NCBI GenBank assembly: GCA_014800535.1
Contig: JAAVFW010000015.1
Span: 1 to 47,328, forward strand
Reading direction: 5' to 3'
Length of the DNA stretch: 47,328 nucleotides
Source of the DNA: Bacteroidales bacterium
GTDB lineage: Bacteria; Bacteroidota; Bacteroidia; Bacteroidales; Muribaculaceae
Shown here: in pieces, positions 36,053 through 44,293 of the stretch
How the letters are laid out: every line of letters starts with the position of its first letter
Position numbering within the stretch: position 1 is the first letter of the stretch
Translations under genes and position numbers: made by a program
The notes under the pieces: model-generated
The model's input: only the letters and a program-made list of their open reading frames with translations
Told to the model about the DNA's origin: nothing
The model's database searches: none

Positions 36053-37576
36053 ATGGTTGATGAATATCTAAATAATAACCCTGGCGGAAAAGCTGACAAC
36101 CCTGAGGCTAAACCTCTCGAAGATGCAACACGCAAACCGGGAAATATGACAATCACCGGACTTGCATCTGATGTATCGTTCGACACCGGTTGCTTCGGCC
36201 GTCGTGAGCCTCGCGGAAAGATCTATGCCACAAACTGGCTAAAGGACATTTCTACGTGTGCCGATTTTCCGGCTGTTCAGGTTCAATTCAAAAATACCCG
36301 ATTCGGCTTCTACTCCAATCCCTCTCATCTGAATCTTGAAATCGGCGACATTGTGGCTGTCGAAGCTTCCCCCGGTCATGACATAGGACGCGTTTCTATG
36401 GTTGGTCCGCTCGTGCGCCGACAGATGACTAAAGCAAAAGTCGACCCGGATAACATCGAAGCTCTGAAGAAAGTGTTTCGCAAAGCTTCTCAAACAGACA
36501 TCGAACGATTCAATGAGGCGCGAAAACGTGAACACCCCACAATGATTGAATCGAGACGGATTGCCGAAAACCTTGGGTTGAACATGAAAATCGGCGATGT
36601 CGAATATCAGGGCGACGGCGGAAAAGCAATATTCTATTATATTGCCGATGAACGTGTCGACTTCCGTAAACTGATTCGCATCCTCGCCGACACTTTCAAG
36701 GTGCGCATCGAAATGAAACAAATCGGTGCGCGTCAGGAAGCGGGACGAATCGGTGGTATCGGACCCTGCGGCCGTCCTCTATGCTGTTCTTCATGGATGA
36801 CCCATTTTGTTTCGGTCGGTACGGGAGCGGCGCGCACTCAGGACATCTCGATGAGTCCTCAGAAACTTGCCGGTCAGTGTGCCAAACTGAAGTGCTGTCT
36901 TAATTTTGAAATGCCGGTCTATTCGGAAGCTGTTAAACAAATGCCTCCGAAAGATGCCGTGCTTTCAACTCACGATGGCGATTTCTTTTTCTTTAAGTCT
37001 GACATCCTTTCCCGCACGATCACCTATTCCTCCGACCCGAAAATTGCTGCTAACCTCGTGGCGATTCCGGCCGCAAGAGCTTTTGAAATCATTGCCCTTA
37101 ACAAACAGGGCATAAAAGTTGACCGTCTGTCAGAAGTCGATGAAGAAAAAACCACTCAACGTGAATATATCGACCTCACTGACCAGGATTCTCTTACTCG
37201 TTTTGACAAAGCCAAAAAGAAGAAAAAGAAATCTAAGTCTTCTCAAAAGCAGGATAAGAAAGAATCTCAGAAATCCGACTTACCAAGGGAATTTAAATCC
37301 GAATTTAAAGACAATAAAGATTCCGGAAAAATTTCCCGTGGAGACCTGATGCCGGGAGAGAAAAAGCAACGACTCAAACTCGAACGTCAGCCGCAGATTA
37401 AGTTAGACAAAAAACCTTCGGCCGAAAAACATCCTTCCTATCCGAAACCGGAACGAAGAGATGCTTCTCAACGCGTGCGCAACGATTATCATGAACCTCG
37501 ACGTGAACGCACTCCGAAGAATTATAAACGTAACGGCAACCGCAACCGTAGTGAAAATAGTAAATCTGAAAAATAA
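36053..37576 (+). CDS. ricT: RicT / PSP1-domain protein
   Basis: A 507-residue protein with the PSP1 C-terminal domain (EIGDIVAVEASPGHDIGRVS onward). It carries the Cys cluster typical of RicT: GPCGRPLCCSSW near 239 and CAKLKCCLNFE near 275. In Bacillus, RicT with RicA and RicF forms an iron-sulfur complex that modulates RNase Y. Here it is directly downstream of rny, but no ricA or ricF is in the window. A Lys/Arg-rich, probably disordered tail of about 125 residues ends the protein and could bind RNA. It is much longer than Bacillus RicT because of that tail. Confidence 0.88.
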   Translation: MVDEYLNNNPGGKADNPEAKPLEDATRKPGNMTITGLASDVSFDTGCFGRREPRGKIYATNWLKDISTCADFPAVQVQFKNTRFGFYSNPSHLNLEIGDIVAVEASPGHDIGRVSMVGPLVRRQMTKAKVDPDNIEALKKVFRKASQTDIERFNEARKREHPTMIESRRIAENLGLNMKIGDVEYQGDGGKAIFYYIADERVDFRKLIRILADTFKVRIEMKQIGARQEAGRIGGIGPCGRPLCCSSWMTHFVSVGTGAARTQDISMSPQKLAGQCAKLKCCLNFEMPVYSEAVKQMPPKDAVLSTHDGDFFFFKSDILSRTITYSSDPKIAANLVAIPAARAFEIIALNKQGIKVDRLSEVDEEKTTQREYIDLTDQDSLTRFDKAKKKKKKSKSSQKQDKKESQKSDLPREFKSEFKDNKDSGKISRGDLMPGEKKQRLKLERQPQIKLDKKPSAEKHPSYPKPERRDASQRVRNDYHEPRRERTPKNYKRNGNRNRSENSKSEK

Positions 37577-37642
37577 TCTCTTTTCACTTCCGTCTGAACT
37601 TCTCTTCGACCCGCGCTCAGCTGAGTTTTAACCGATAACAAG

Positions 37643-38194
37643 ATGTCTCTATCAAGCTTGAAACAATCAGGATTCATCAGGAACCGTCTACGATCTGAAC
37701 GGCTCCGGATGAATCTTTATCTTTTGTTATCAGTTTCATTCTTTACTCTACTGTCCGGGGGTTGCGTCAATCCTCCCTACTATTCCAGATTTACCGACAT
37801 TGACACCGACGGCTGGACCCGTATGGCAACTGTCGAGTTTTCTCCTTTTGAAGAAGATTCCACCTACTCGGCTCCAAAAGTGCCGGCTTCTGCCGTACTT
37901 ATTCTCCGGCATGTATCAGGACGCCACCACATCCTCCCTCTTGAGGTCTCATATCAGCAAGGTGATGACGCTCCGATTGTCGACACTCTCATGATTGAGA
38001 TAGGCAACTCGCGCCACATCCGCAAAAACGGAGGATACGGTCTTGAAGTAACACAGATTACGATCCTTAAGGATAAACATATTGCCGATGATTTTCGTCT
38101 TTCCGTTTCGCCGGTCGATTCTGTTGTAGGAATTCATTCGGTTGGATTCTCCATTATCCCCAACTCTTCTCTTCTGAATTTAAAACCTTTTTAA
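37643..38194 (+). CDS. gldH: GldH-family lipoprotein
   Basis: A 183-residue protein with a lipoprotein signal: basic stretch RNRLRSERLR, hydrophobic MNLYLLLSVSFFTLL, lipobox LSGGC. The mature beta-rich domain with FSPFEEDSTYSA and YGLEVTQITILKD fits GldH, one of the gliding-motility lipoproteins. Most Bacteroidales do not glide, yet keep gldH after ricT, so it probably serves the envelope or type IX secretion. A shorter start at 37709 is possible, but would lack the basic n-region, so 37643 is kept. The M24 peptidase begins 10 bp downstream. Confidence 0.78.
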   Translation: MSLSSLKQSGFIRNRLRSERLRMNLYLLLSVSFFTLLSGGCVNPPYYSRFTDIDTDGWTRMATVEFSPFEEDSTYSAPKVPASAVLILRHVSGRHHILPLEVSYQQGDDAPIVDTLMIEIGNSRHIRKNGGYGLEVTQITILKDKHIADDFRLSVSPVDSVVGIHSVGFSIIPNSSLLNLKPF

Positions 38195-38204
38195 CGATTT
38201 AATC

Positions 38205-39371
38205 ATGAATAGCGAAATTTCAATTCATATAAACAAGATTGCCGCTCTTCTTAACGAAAATAACATCGATGCAATCCTTGTCGGCTCAAACGCCAATATA
38301 TATTACACAGCTCTCTGTTTCTTCCGTGGATATACTTACATAACCAAAGAAGGACTTTTTAGATTCTTTATTATCAGAAATAACCCTGCCTTCAAAAACC
38401 CGAATATTGTAAATATAAGGAAGCCTGAGGAAATAACTTCCAAACTTGAAGAACTTGGATTATCTGTTCCTGCTGTGCTTGGCTTGGAGTTCGATTCGCT
38501 TTCATTCTCCGATATTACACGTCTGGAGAAAGCCTTCCCCTCTTCAACTTTCGTCAATTCTTCTCCAGTATTACGCAAGGCCAGAATGACTAAGACCGAA
38601 TGGGAAATTAACGAAATGCGCTATGATGGAGTGCACCAGACTGAGGCCTATCGTCACTTCACAAAAGTCTACAAAGAAGATATGACCGATGTGGAGTTTC
38701 AAATTGAACTTGAAAGGATACTGCGTCTTGAGGGTTGCCTGGGCTATAGCCGTGTTTCAGGCAATCTGATGGAAATTAACCTTGGCTCCGTCCTGAATGG
38801 CGACAATGCCGACACTCCTTCGCCTTACGAGTTTGCAATGGGTGGTAGCGGTGTCTCATCTGCTGTGCCGGGAGGTGCCAACGGCACAGAAATGAAACCC
38901 GGCACAACTGTCATGGTTGACATGAACGGTGCCTTCAACGGTTATCAGACCGATCTGACACGAGTTTGGAAAATCGGTGAAATTTCCCAGCTTGCCGAAA
39001 AAGCTCATGAGTGTTCGCGTCGGATTCTCCGGACTCTCGAAAAAGAGGGAACACCCGGTGTGCCCTGCTCGGCTCTCTACGAAAAAGCTATGGAGATAGC
39101 CCGTGAAGAGGGATTGGAAGAATATTTCATGGGACACAATAAGAAAGTAGCATTTATTGGTCATGGTGTCGGCATCGAACTTAACGAAATGCCCGTATTG
39201 ACACCTCGTTCTAAAGATGTCCTGGCTGAAAACATGACTCTTGCAATCGAGCCTAAATTTGTTATTCCGGGTGTCGGTGCTGTCGGTGTTGAAAACACCT
39301 ACGTCGTTCGTGACAACGGCTTGGAAAACATTACCGTCTTGAATGAAGAGATAATCAATCTTATCAGATAA
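38205..39371 (+). CDS. M24-family aminopeptidase P
   Basis: A 388-residue metallopeptidase expected to remove an N-terminal residue before proline. The creatinase-like N-terminal domain covers about 1-130. The pita-bread catalytic domain shows all five metal ligands: two Asp in VDMNGAFNGYQTDLTRVW near 238-250, His in GHGVGIELNE near 319, Glu in AIEPKF near 347 and Glu in VENTYV near 362. No signal peptide. Close behind gldH, so probably in the same transcript. Creatinase or methionine aminopeptidase activity is less likely from length and domain order. Confidence 0.88.
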   Translation: MNSEISIHINKIAALLNENNIDAILVGSNANIYYTALCFFRGYTYITKEGLFRFFIIRNNPAFKNPNIVNIRKPEEITSKLEELGLSVPAVLGLEFDSLSFSDITRLEKAFPSSTFVNSSPVLRKARMTKTEWEINEMRYDGVHQTEAYRHFTKVYKEDMTDVEFQIELERILRLEGCLGYSRVSGNLMEINLGSVLNGDNADTPSPYEFAMGGSGVSSAVPGGANGTEMKPGTTVMVDMNGAFNGYQTDLTRVWKIGEISQLAEKAHECSRRILRTLEKEGTPGVPCSALYEKAMEIAREEGLEEYFMGHNKKVAFIGHGVGIELNEMPVLTPRSKDVLAENMTLAIEPKFVIPGVGAVGVENTYVVRDNGLENITVLNEEIINLIR

Positions 39372-39385
39372 AGTTTCTCACATCG

Positions 39386-39430
39386 GGGGAATAGTTATCC
39401 CATCAATCTTTCCTGTGTATATTCCCCTTT
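39386..39430 (+). terminator. Hairpin after the M24 peptidase
   Basis: The eight-base arms ggggaata and tattcccc with a 26-nt loop, then TTT. Weak tail, so termination may be partial before cca. Confidence 0.5.
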
Positions 39431-39451
39431 CGTAGCAAGTAAGAACTCAGA

Positions 39452-40879
39452 ATGAATCTTAAAGAACATTTGTCTGATTCCGTATTCCGCTCAATAGGTA
39501 AGGCGGGAGAGGAAATCAGTCAACCGGTCTATGTGGTTGGCGGATATGTGCGCGACATTTTCCTGAATCGTCACTCCTCCGACATTGATTTTGTAACCGT
39601 CGGCTCCGGCATAAAGCTTGCAAAGCATGTCAGCAAAATAATCGGGAAGACCTCCCGACTCTCTGTCTATGCAAACTATGGAACCGCTCAGCTGCGCCAC
39701 GGCAATCTGGAACTTGAATTTGTGGGAGCAAGAAAAGAGTCTTATAACCGCGATTCGCGTAACCCCATTGTCGAAGATGGCACACTTGAAGACGATCAGA
39801 ACCGTCGTGACTTTACCATCAACGCCATGGCAATCAGACTTGACGGAGACGATTTTGGTGAACTGATTGACCCCTTCGACGGCATAGGAGACCTCGATAA
39901 AAAAATCATCCGCACTCCCTGCGACCCGGACATCACTTTCTCTGATGATCCACTTCGCATGATGCGCGCAATCAGATTCGCTTCACAGCTTGATTTTAAT
40001 ATTTATCCTGAAACGCTTGAGGCAATCAGGCGGAATAAAGACAGAATAGAGATCATAAAACGTGAACGTATTAACGACGAGTTTTCAAAGATCATGCGTT
40101 CTAAACGTCCGTCGGTCGGTCTGCGTCTCCTCGATGAAACAGGGCTGATGAGTTTCATCTTTCCCGAACTTACTGCTCTGAAAGGTGTCAGCACGGTAGA
40201 TGGTCGTGGTCACAAGGATAACTTCTATCACACTCTTCAGGTTGTCGACAACGTTGCCGCTCGTTCTGACAACGAATGGCTCAGATGGGCTGCTCTGTTT
40301 CATGACATCGCAAAACCTGTCACTAAACGCTGGATTCCGGAAATAGGATGGACCTTTCATAACCATAATTTTATCGGTGAGAAAATGGTCAAGGAGCTAT
40401 TCCGGAAAATGAAGATGCCGCTTAACGACAAAATGAAATATGTCGCTAAACTTGTCGGACTACACATGCGTCCGCAACAGGCAGGGGAAGAAGGTGTGAC
40501 CGATAGTGGTGTAAGACGTCTGATTACTGATGCCGGAGAAGACATCGACGACCTCATGATTCTCGCTGAGTGTGACCTGACTTCTAAAAACCCGGCAAAA
40601 GTGAGTGCGGCTCTCAATTCATTCGCTTCTCTTCGGGAAAGGATGAAGGAGATTAACGCTGCCGACGACTACCGCCGTTTCAAAAACCCAATCAATGGTC
40701 ACGAAATTATGCAACGTCTGAATATGCGTCAAGGCCCGGTTCTCGGTGTGCTTCAGCAAGCCGTTAAAGATGCCATTCTTGACGGACAGATTCCATACGA
40801 CCATGATGCAGCATGGGACTATCTCATCGAATACGCCAATACCAATAACCTGATTCCGCCGGCAACCGAAGAGAAGTAA
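39452..40879 (+). CDS. cca: CCA tRNA nucleotidyltransferase with HD domain
   Basis: A 475-residue class II nucleotidyltransferase that builds or repairs the 3' CCA of tRNA. The head domain has VVGGYVRDIFLNR with the catalytic DID at about 43, then the RRDFTINAM motif near 113. RMMRAIRFASQLDF near 170 belongs to the neck. A C-terminal HD domain (RWAALFHDIAKP near 283) suggests phosphohydrolase activity, as in some bacterial CCA enzymes. The enzyme is needed here because three of five tRNA genes in the window do not encode CCA. Convergent with tsf. Confidence 0.93.
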   Translation: MNLKEHLSDSVFRSIGKAGEEISQPVYVVGGYVRDIFLNRHSSDIDFVTVGSGIKLAKHVSKIIGKTSRLSVYANYGTAQLRHGNLELEFVGARKESYNRDSRNPIVEDGTLEDDQNRRDFTINAMAIRLDGDDFGELIDPFDGIGDLDKKIIRTPCDPDITFSDDPLRMMRAIRFASQLDFNIYPETLEAIRRNKDRIEIIKRERINDEFSKIMRSKRPSVGLRLLDETGLMSFIFPELTALKGVSTVDGRGHKDNFYHTLQVVDNVAARSDNEWLRWAALFHDIAKPVTKRWIPEIGWTFHNHNFIGEKMVKELFRKMKMPLNDKMKYVAKLVGLHMRPQQAGEEGVTDSGVRRLITDAGEDIDDLMILAECDLTSKNPAKVSAALNSFASLRERMKEINAADDYRRFKNPINGHEIMQRLNMRQGPVLGVLQQAVKDAILDGQIPYDHDAAWDYLIEYANTNNLIPPATEEK

Positions 40880-40912
40880 ACAATACGTATTTCACTCTCA
40901 GATCATAATTGA

Positions 40913-40966
40913 AATAAAGCAAAATAGAGGGAGAATCGTTCGATTCTCCCTCTATTTTGCTTTATT
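40913..40966. terminator. 54-nt perfect inverted repeat, bidirectional terminator
   Basis: The 26-base arms (40913-40938 and 40941-40966) are exactly complementary around a two-base centre. Each end carries T or A tracts, so the stem with its tail can stop transcription in both directions between convergent cca and tsf. Confidence 0.88.
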
Positions 40967-40988
40967 AATTCCGTATAATTATACGAAA

Positions 40989-41984
40989 TTAGTCTTCGTT
41001 AAGGTTTACACGCGCAAATTCAACAACAACGAGTCCTTTCTTAACAGATTCAAGATACTGACCCACTGTCATCTTGCCATCGCGGTGATATTCCTGCTCC
41101 ATAAGGCAAGATTCCTTATAGAACTTGTTCATACGACCATTTGCGATGTTTTCAATCATGTTCATGTTAAGGTTAGCAGCCTTTTCTTCTGCCACAGTCT
41201 TAGCGATCTCACGAGCCTTGTCAGCCTCTTCCTGAGTCAACCAACCTTTAGCCATGTTTGACTCGATGTGGTCTTCAGAGTCAACAAGATTAGGATTGAT
41301 ACCAGCCTTCTTGATAGCAACTTCAACAGCTTTCTTAACCTGCTCTTCTTTAGTCTTTTCAATCGCTACCTTATATTCTTCTTCCTTAACATTTGCAGGA
41401 ACATGGTCACGATCAACTGAAACGGGGTTCATAGCAGCAACCTGCATGCCGATTTCACGACCAACAGCTTCTTCAACACCAGCTTCATTAAGACCAACGA
41501 TTGTAGCAAGCTTGTTGCCAAGGTGCTCGTAAGTAGCAACTGTAGGAGCCTCGATAAATGCAAATTCACCAAGTTCCATCTTTTCACCAGTCTTGCCGAT
41601 TTCATCTGTGATGTGGTCTTCAACAGCACGTCCGTCTTCCATAGGAAGTTTCTTAAGCTCGTCGAGAGACTTAGCTCCGGCTGCAACAGCCACGTCAAGG
41701 ATAGCCTTTGTAAGCGCGCGGAATGATTCGTTCTTAGCAACGAAGTCAGTTTCACACTTCAATGAAACGATTGCTGCGAAACCTTCCTTTGCACCAGCAA
41801 GCACACAACCCTCAGCTGCCTGACGGTCTTCACGTTTTGCTGCTACTGCCTGTCCTTTTTTACGGATAATTTCGATGGATGCCTGGATGTCTCCGTTAGT
41901 CTCGATAAGAGCATTTTTACAGTCCATCATACCGGCGCCGGTCATGTGGCGCAGTTTCTTGATGTCTTCGATTGATACAGCCAT
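40989..41984 (-). CDS. tsf: Elongation factor Ts
   Basis: A 331-residue protein that exchanges GDP for GTP on EF-Tu. The N-terminal UBA-like domain has LRHMTGAGMMDCKNALIETN. The core contains the TDFVAKNESF motif near 81, which inserts near the EF-Tu magnesium. The C-terminal module has NMIENIANGRMNKFYKESCL. It is separated from rpsB by a strong terminator, so despite the usual rpsB-tsf order it probably needs its own promoter or read-through. A near-consensus TCACTTTG lies at about 42063-42070 on the minus strand. Confidence 0.97.
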   Translation of the reverse strand: MAVSIEDIKKLRHMTGAGMMDCKNALIETNGDIQASIEIIRKKGQAVAAKREDRQAAEGCVLAGAKEGFAAIVSLKCETDFVAKNESFRALTKAILDVAVAAGAKSLDELKKLPMEDGRAVEDHITDEIGKTGEKMELGEFAFIEAPTVATYEHLGNKLATIVGLNEAGVEEAVGREIGMQVAAMNPVSVDRDHVPANVKEEEYKVAIEKTKEEQVKKAVEVAIKKAGINPNLVDSEDHIESNMAKGWLTQEEADKAREIAKTVAEEKAANLNMNMIENIANGRMNKFYKESCLMEQEYHRDGKMTVGQYLESVKKGLVVVEFARVNLNED

Positions 41985-42090
41985 ATCTGTATTTGTCTAT
42001 TTTTTGTTTACTTCGTGATTTCTTTTCCTGTAATTCTACAAAACAGGAGCCAAGAATCGCAAAGTGATTATTGAAATTACTATAATGAAA

Positions 42091-42124
42091 AAAAGTCCGG
42101 GGCTGATGTCAGCTCCGGACTTTT
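42091..42124 (-). terminator. Terminator between rpsB and tsf
   Basis: The ten-base arms aaaagtccgg and ccggactttt, extended inward by ggctga/tcagct. On the minus strand a T run follows. It splits the usual rpsB-tsf operon. Confidence 0.85.
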
Positions 42125-42135
42125 AATACTATTGA

Positions 42136-42963
42136 TTAATCCTGTGAAGCTGATTCATTCTCAGCGGCAGGAGCTTCTGCCTTTTCAGCGGGAGCCTCGC
42201 TGCGACGAACGCGACGACGCTTGCCTGCTGCATGTGCATCATCTTCCTTATCTTCAGGAGCGTCGTTCTTTTCAACCTTACGTTCCTCAAGACCTTCTGC
42301 CATTGCTGAGCAAACTGCATCAAGAACAACTTCGATGCTCTTTGATGCGTCATCATTTGCGGGGATTACGAAATCCACATCCTCAGGGTTTGAGTTTGTA
42401 TCGACCATTGCGAAAACGGGGATACCAAGACGCTTAGCTTCTGCAACAGCAATGTGCTCTTTCATTACGTCAACAACAAAAAGAGCTGCCGGCAGACGAC
42501 CGAGATCAGCGATTGAACCAAGGTTCTTCTCAAGCTTTGCACGCTGACGTGTGATCTGCAATTTTTCTCTCTTTGACAAGTTGTCGAATGTACCGTCTTT
42601 GGTCATCTTGTCGATAGTAGTCATCTTCTTGACAGCCTTACGGATGGTAGGGAAGTTGGTAAGCATACCGCCGGGCCAACGTTCGATTACGTAGGGCATA
42701 CCAATTTCAGATGCCTTGTTAGCGATTGCTTCCTTAGCCTGTTTTTTGGTTGCTACGAAAAGAACCTTACGTCCGCTCTTTGCAATCTGACGAAGAGCTT
42801 CAGATGCTTCTTCAATCTTTGCTGCAGTTTTGTAAAGGTCGATGATATGAATACCGTTACGCTCCATGAAGATATAAGGAGCCATTGCGGGATTCCATTT
42901 GCGTTTCAGGTGGCCGAAGTGACAGCCAGCTTCAAGGAGCTGTTCAAATGATGGTGTTGCCAT
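42136..42963 (-). CDS. rpsB: 30S ribosomal protein S2 (uS2)
   Basis: A 275-residue protein that binds 16S rRNA at the head-body junction and is needed for S1 attachment. The start TPSFEQLLEAGCHFGHLKRK, then WNPAMAPYIFMERNGIHIID and IERWPGGMLTNF, are S2 hallmarks. The core ends near 225. A charged Ala/Glu/Arg-rich tail of about 50 residues follows (RRRVRRSEAPAEKAEAPA), longer than in E. coli. It follows rpsI after 139 bp that hold a small palindrome. Confidence 0.97.
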   Translation of the reverse strand: MATPSFEQLLEAGCHFGHLKRKWNPAMAPYIFMERNGIHIIDLYKTAAKIEEASEALRQIAKSGRKVLFVATKKQAKEAIANKASEIGMPYVIERWPGGMLTNFPTIRKAVKKMTTIDKMTKDGTFDNLSKREKLQITRQRAKLEKNLGSIADLGRLPAALFVVDVMKEHIAVAEAKRLGIPVFAMVDTNSNPEDVDFVIPANDDASKSIEVVLDAVCSAMAEGLEERKVEKNDAPEDKEDDAHAAGKRRRVRRSEAPAEKAEAPAAENESASQD

Positions 42964-43050
42964 TTATTTTTTTCTTTTTATTTAGGCTCGATTTTTCTTT
43001 ATCAAGCCAAAGTTTACTTTCTTTAATTCAATCCCGAAGTAAGGATCTTC

Positions 43051-43067
43051 ATCAGTCGCCGACTGAT
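43051..43067 (-). promoter_or_regulatory. Palindrome in the rpsI-rpsB gap
   Basis: Perfect eight-base arms atcagtcg and cgactgat around one base. It lies about 90 bp before the rpsB start. It may be part of an S2 autoregulatory leader or a processing site. Confidence 0.35.
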
Positions 43068-43102
43068 TGCTCCGTCTCCGGAATTTAGATACTAAACAAT
43101 GA

Positions 43103-43489
43103 TTAACGCTTAGAGAACTGGAAGCGTTTGCGTGCTTTGGGCTGACCCGGTTTCTTACGTTCAACAGAACGAGCATCGCGAGTCATGAAGCCTTCCGCAC
43201 GGAGAGCAGCCTTGTCTTCGGGGTTAATCTTGACAAGCGCACGTGCGATCGCAAGACGAAGAGCCTCAGCCTGTCCTTTGTAACCACCTCCGTCAAGATG
43301 AACGAAAATGTCATACTTTCCTTCAACATCAAGTGTTGTCAGAGGCTGCTTTACAACATACTGAAGAATTGAAGAGGGGAAATAAACGTCAAGAGAACGT
43401 TTGTTCACAGTGATTGTACCGTTTCCCTCTGTCATGTATACACGAGCTACTGCGGCTTTACGACGGCCAATTGCATTGATCTTTTCCAT
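43103..43489 (-). CDS. rpsI: 30S ribosomal protein S9 (uS9)
   Basis: A 128-residue protein of standard length. It has INAIGRRKAAVARVYMTEGN at the start and GGGYKGQAEALRLAIARALV in the middle. The C-terminal basic tail RKRFQFSKR reaches toward the P-site tRNA anticodon. It is 8 bp after rplM, the conserved L13-S9 pair. Confidence 0.98.
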   Translation of the reverse strand: MEKINAIGRRKAAVARVYMTEGNGTITVNKRSLDVYFPSSILQYVVKQPLTTLDVEGKYDIFVHLDGGGYKGQAEALRLAIARALVKINPEDKAALRAEGFMTRDARSVERKKPGQPKARKRFQFSKR

Positions 43490-43497
43490 CTCTTATT

Positions 43498-43977
43498 TTA
43501 TTTCAGTTTGTTGATGTCGATAACTTCAGGATTTGCTGCTGCATGGGGATGCTCTGCTGAATTGTAAACGTAAAGGTTACGAAGCTGAGCTGCTCCAAGT
43601 TTTGTTTTGGGAAGCATACCCTTAACAACCTTGATAAACAAAGGATGACAACCGGGCTTGATTGATTTCTTCTTTGACTTCTCCATCAGTGATGCGGGGT
43701 TGAACGCACGCTGTCCACCGGGATAACCTGTGTAACGAAGATATTCGCGTGTATTCATCTTGTCTGCTGTCATCACAACCTTGTCAGCATTGATGATGAT
43801 TACATTGTCGCCGCAATCCATGTTCGGAGTGAAATCAGGTTTATATTTGCCACGAAGGATTTTTGCAACCTTTGAGCACAGACGACCAAGAACCTGATCT
43901 GTCGCATCAATCACCACCCATTTCTTCTCAATTGTCTCGGGGGTAGCGGAAAGAGTCTTATAGCTTAAAGTATCCAC
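43498..43977 (-). CDS. rplM: 50S ribosomal protein L13 (uL13)
   Basis: A 159-residue protein, early in 50S assembly. Conserved segments include KKWVVIDATDQVLGRLCSKV, YRY-like GYPGGQRAFNPASLMEKSKK, and VKGMLPKTKLGAAQLRNLYV. First gene of the rplM-rpsI(-rpsB) unit. Its leader of about 130 nt is highly structured (44033-44085) and a consensus promoter lies at 44113-44144, which together suggest control at the RNA level. Confidence 0.98.
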   Translation of the reverse strand: MDTLSYKTLSATPETIEKKWVVIDATDQVLGRLCSKVAKILRGKYKPDFTPNMDCGDNVIIINADKVVMTADKMNTREYLRYTGYPGGQRAFNPASLMEKSKKKSIKPGCHPLFIKVVKGMLPKTKLGAAQLRNLYVYNSAEHPHAAANPEVIDINKLK

Positions 43978-44032
43978 TTTACTTAAGATGTTTTAAATTA
44001 TTAAGTTAACGCTTTTAGAGCGCAGTTTTTAT

Positions 44033-44085
44033 CCCCTCACGCATTTCACCGGATTGGCCAAAATCCTGCTGTGAATGCACGGAGG
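44033..44085 (-). promoter_or_regulatory. Structured leader hairpin of rplM
   Basis: A long interrupted stem: cctc (44035-44038) with gagg (44082-44085), gcatt (44041-44045) with aatgc (44074-44078), cac (44047-44049) with gtg (44071-44073), and ggatt (44051-44055) with aatcc (44062-44066). A second small CGCT/AGCG hairpin follows nearer the start codon. The position is right for an L13-type ribosomal protein leader. The family is not confirmed. Confidence 0.55.
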
Positions 44086-44112
44086 ACGCTTCAATTGGAT
44101 ATAATCGGCTTG

Positions 44113-44144
44113 CAAAAGTACAAAAAAATTCATTTCTAACCAAA
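44113..44144 (-). promoter_or_regulatory. Promoter of rplM-rpsI
   Basis: TTTG (44141-44144), 20 bp, TACTTTTG (44113-44120) on the minus strand: a full consensus match. Start site expected near 44106. Confidence 0.8.
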
Positions 44145-44193
44145 TATTACAATCATAAACTATTGTAATTTCCGTTTTTTACCTTGAAGACAT

Positions 44194-44224
44194 TTTGCAT
44201 TTACGCGTCTTATTACTATCTTCG
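44194..44224 (+). promoter_or_regulatory. Candidate promoter of the TonB-dependent receptor
   Basis: TTTG (44194-44197), 19 bp, TATCTTCG (44217-44224), one mismatch to TAnnTTTG. It diverges from the rplM promoter. No Fur- or other repressor-like palindrome is evident. Confidence 0.5.
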
Positions 44225-44293
44225 CATTGTATTTTCATGATCTCTATCCTCTCCTGATCCTTTATAAAATTATTATCTTATACTCTTATATAT

